Of a stretch of DNA of 49,784 nucleotides, positions 49,750 to 49,784 are shown in pieces. Below the pieces are notes generated by a model. It saw only the letters and a program-made list of their open reading frames with translations, was not told the DNA's origin and did not search any database. Position numbers and translations under genes: made by a program. Source of the stretch: Clostridium sp. Cult2 (GTDB lineage Bacteria > Bacillota > Clostridia > Tissierellales > Tepidimicrobiaceae); assembly GCF_021655075.1 (NCBI RefSeq), contig NZ_PPXX01000104.1, positions 1 through 49,784 on the forward strand. The letters run 5' to 3'. Numbering within the stretch: position 1 is the first letter of the stretch; each line of letters opens with the position of its first letter.

Positions 49750-49784
49750 TTGTATATATATGCTGAATACCTATTAATAGAAAA
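49750..49784 (+). CDS. spoIIGA: Start of spoIIGA (sigma-E processing protease), cut by window edge
   Basis: Only 11 codons are visible. AAAGGAGG lies 8 bases before TTG, and the product starts MYIYAEYLLIE. This hydrophobic start resembles SpoIIGA, the membrane aspartic protease that activates pro-sigma E. The position after ftsZ and before (expected) sigE is the usual one in sporeformers. The name is inference from position plus a short N-terminus. Confidence 0.6.
   Translation, partial: MYIYAEYLLIE

Noticed and set aside
1-49784. tRNA, rRNA, insertion sequence, prophage or CRISPR
   Set aside because: None of the expected conserved sequences, transposase genes, integrases or repeat-spacer arrays was seen on reading the window.

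Overview
The window is an AT-rich, gene-dense piece of chromosome from an endospore-forming, anaerobic-type low-GC Firmicute. A clostridial or Tissierellales-like lineage fits best. The evidence is the spoIIA operon (spoIIAA-spoIIAB-sigF), a spoVA operon, yunB, a YhcN/YlaJ-type lipoprotein gene, a partial spoIIGA after ftsZ, a 2[4Fe-4S]-size-class small ferredoxin with one cluster, strong AGGAGG ribosome binding sites and many TTG starts. MurE carries the DNPR motif of meso-diaminopimelate-adding enzymes. The genus is inference. No rRNA, tRNA, CRISPR array, insertion sequence or prophage was seen.

Layout. 1-3.5 kb: end of a ferric-type ABC importer (fused permease, ATPase), a CDF metal exporter behind Fur-family-like boxes, and a ferredoxin. 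3.5-6.7 kb: a ~480-base gap with a promoter and a leader RNA that can fold into mutually exclusive terminator and antiterminator hairpins, then an NhaC-type antiporter; next a FolD homologue lacking the cyclohydrolase Lys and Gln. 6.7-11.5 kb: spoIIAA-AB-sigF behind a sigma-H-like promoter, then a 58-codon membrane or lipoprotein ORF and spoVAA-AB-AC-AD-AEb. 11.5-14.5 kb: a class A PBP on the minus strand. 14.6-20.8 kb: yunB, hflX, a Nudix-fold protein with a broken Nudix box, a YigZ/IMPACT protein, a CoA-binding protein, a two-gene split TauE/SafE exporter (minus), nadE and yebC.

20.9-31.5 kb: a 57-codon ORF, two membrane proteins (DUF1461-like; membrane-anchored Mrr-like fold), aroC-aroB-aroA of the shikimate pathway, pduL-deoC, an encapsulin nanocompartment operon (encapsulated ferritin plus shell), a GlcNAc-type PTS IICB with a TIM-barrel-like protein of unknown function. 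31.5-34.1 kb: ychF (minus), a sporulation-type lipoprotein, lgt.

34.3-49.8 kb: the division and cell wall (dcw) cluster: mraZ (with three tandem 10-bp MraZ-type boxes), rsmH, ftsL-like, spoVD/ftsI-like, murE, mraY, murD, spoVE/ftsW, murG, murA, ftsQ, two DUF881 genes, sbp, ftsZ, then the start of spoIIGA. murF, murB, murC and ftsA are not at this locus.

The most promising unexplained items are the attenuator leader before the NhaC gene, the modified FolD active site, the degenerate Nudix protein, the split TauE/SafE pair, the small ORF inside the sigF-spoVA region and the membrane Mrr-like protein. I did not find a convincing wholly new multi-gene system.
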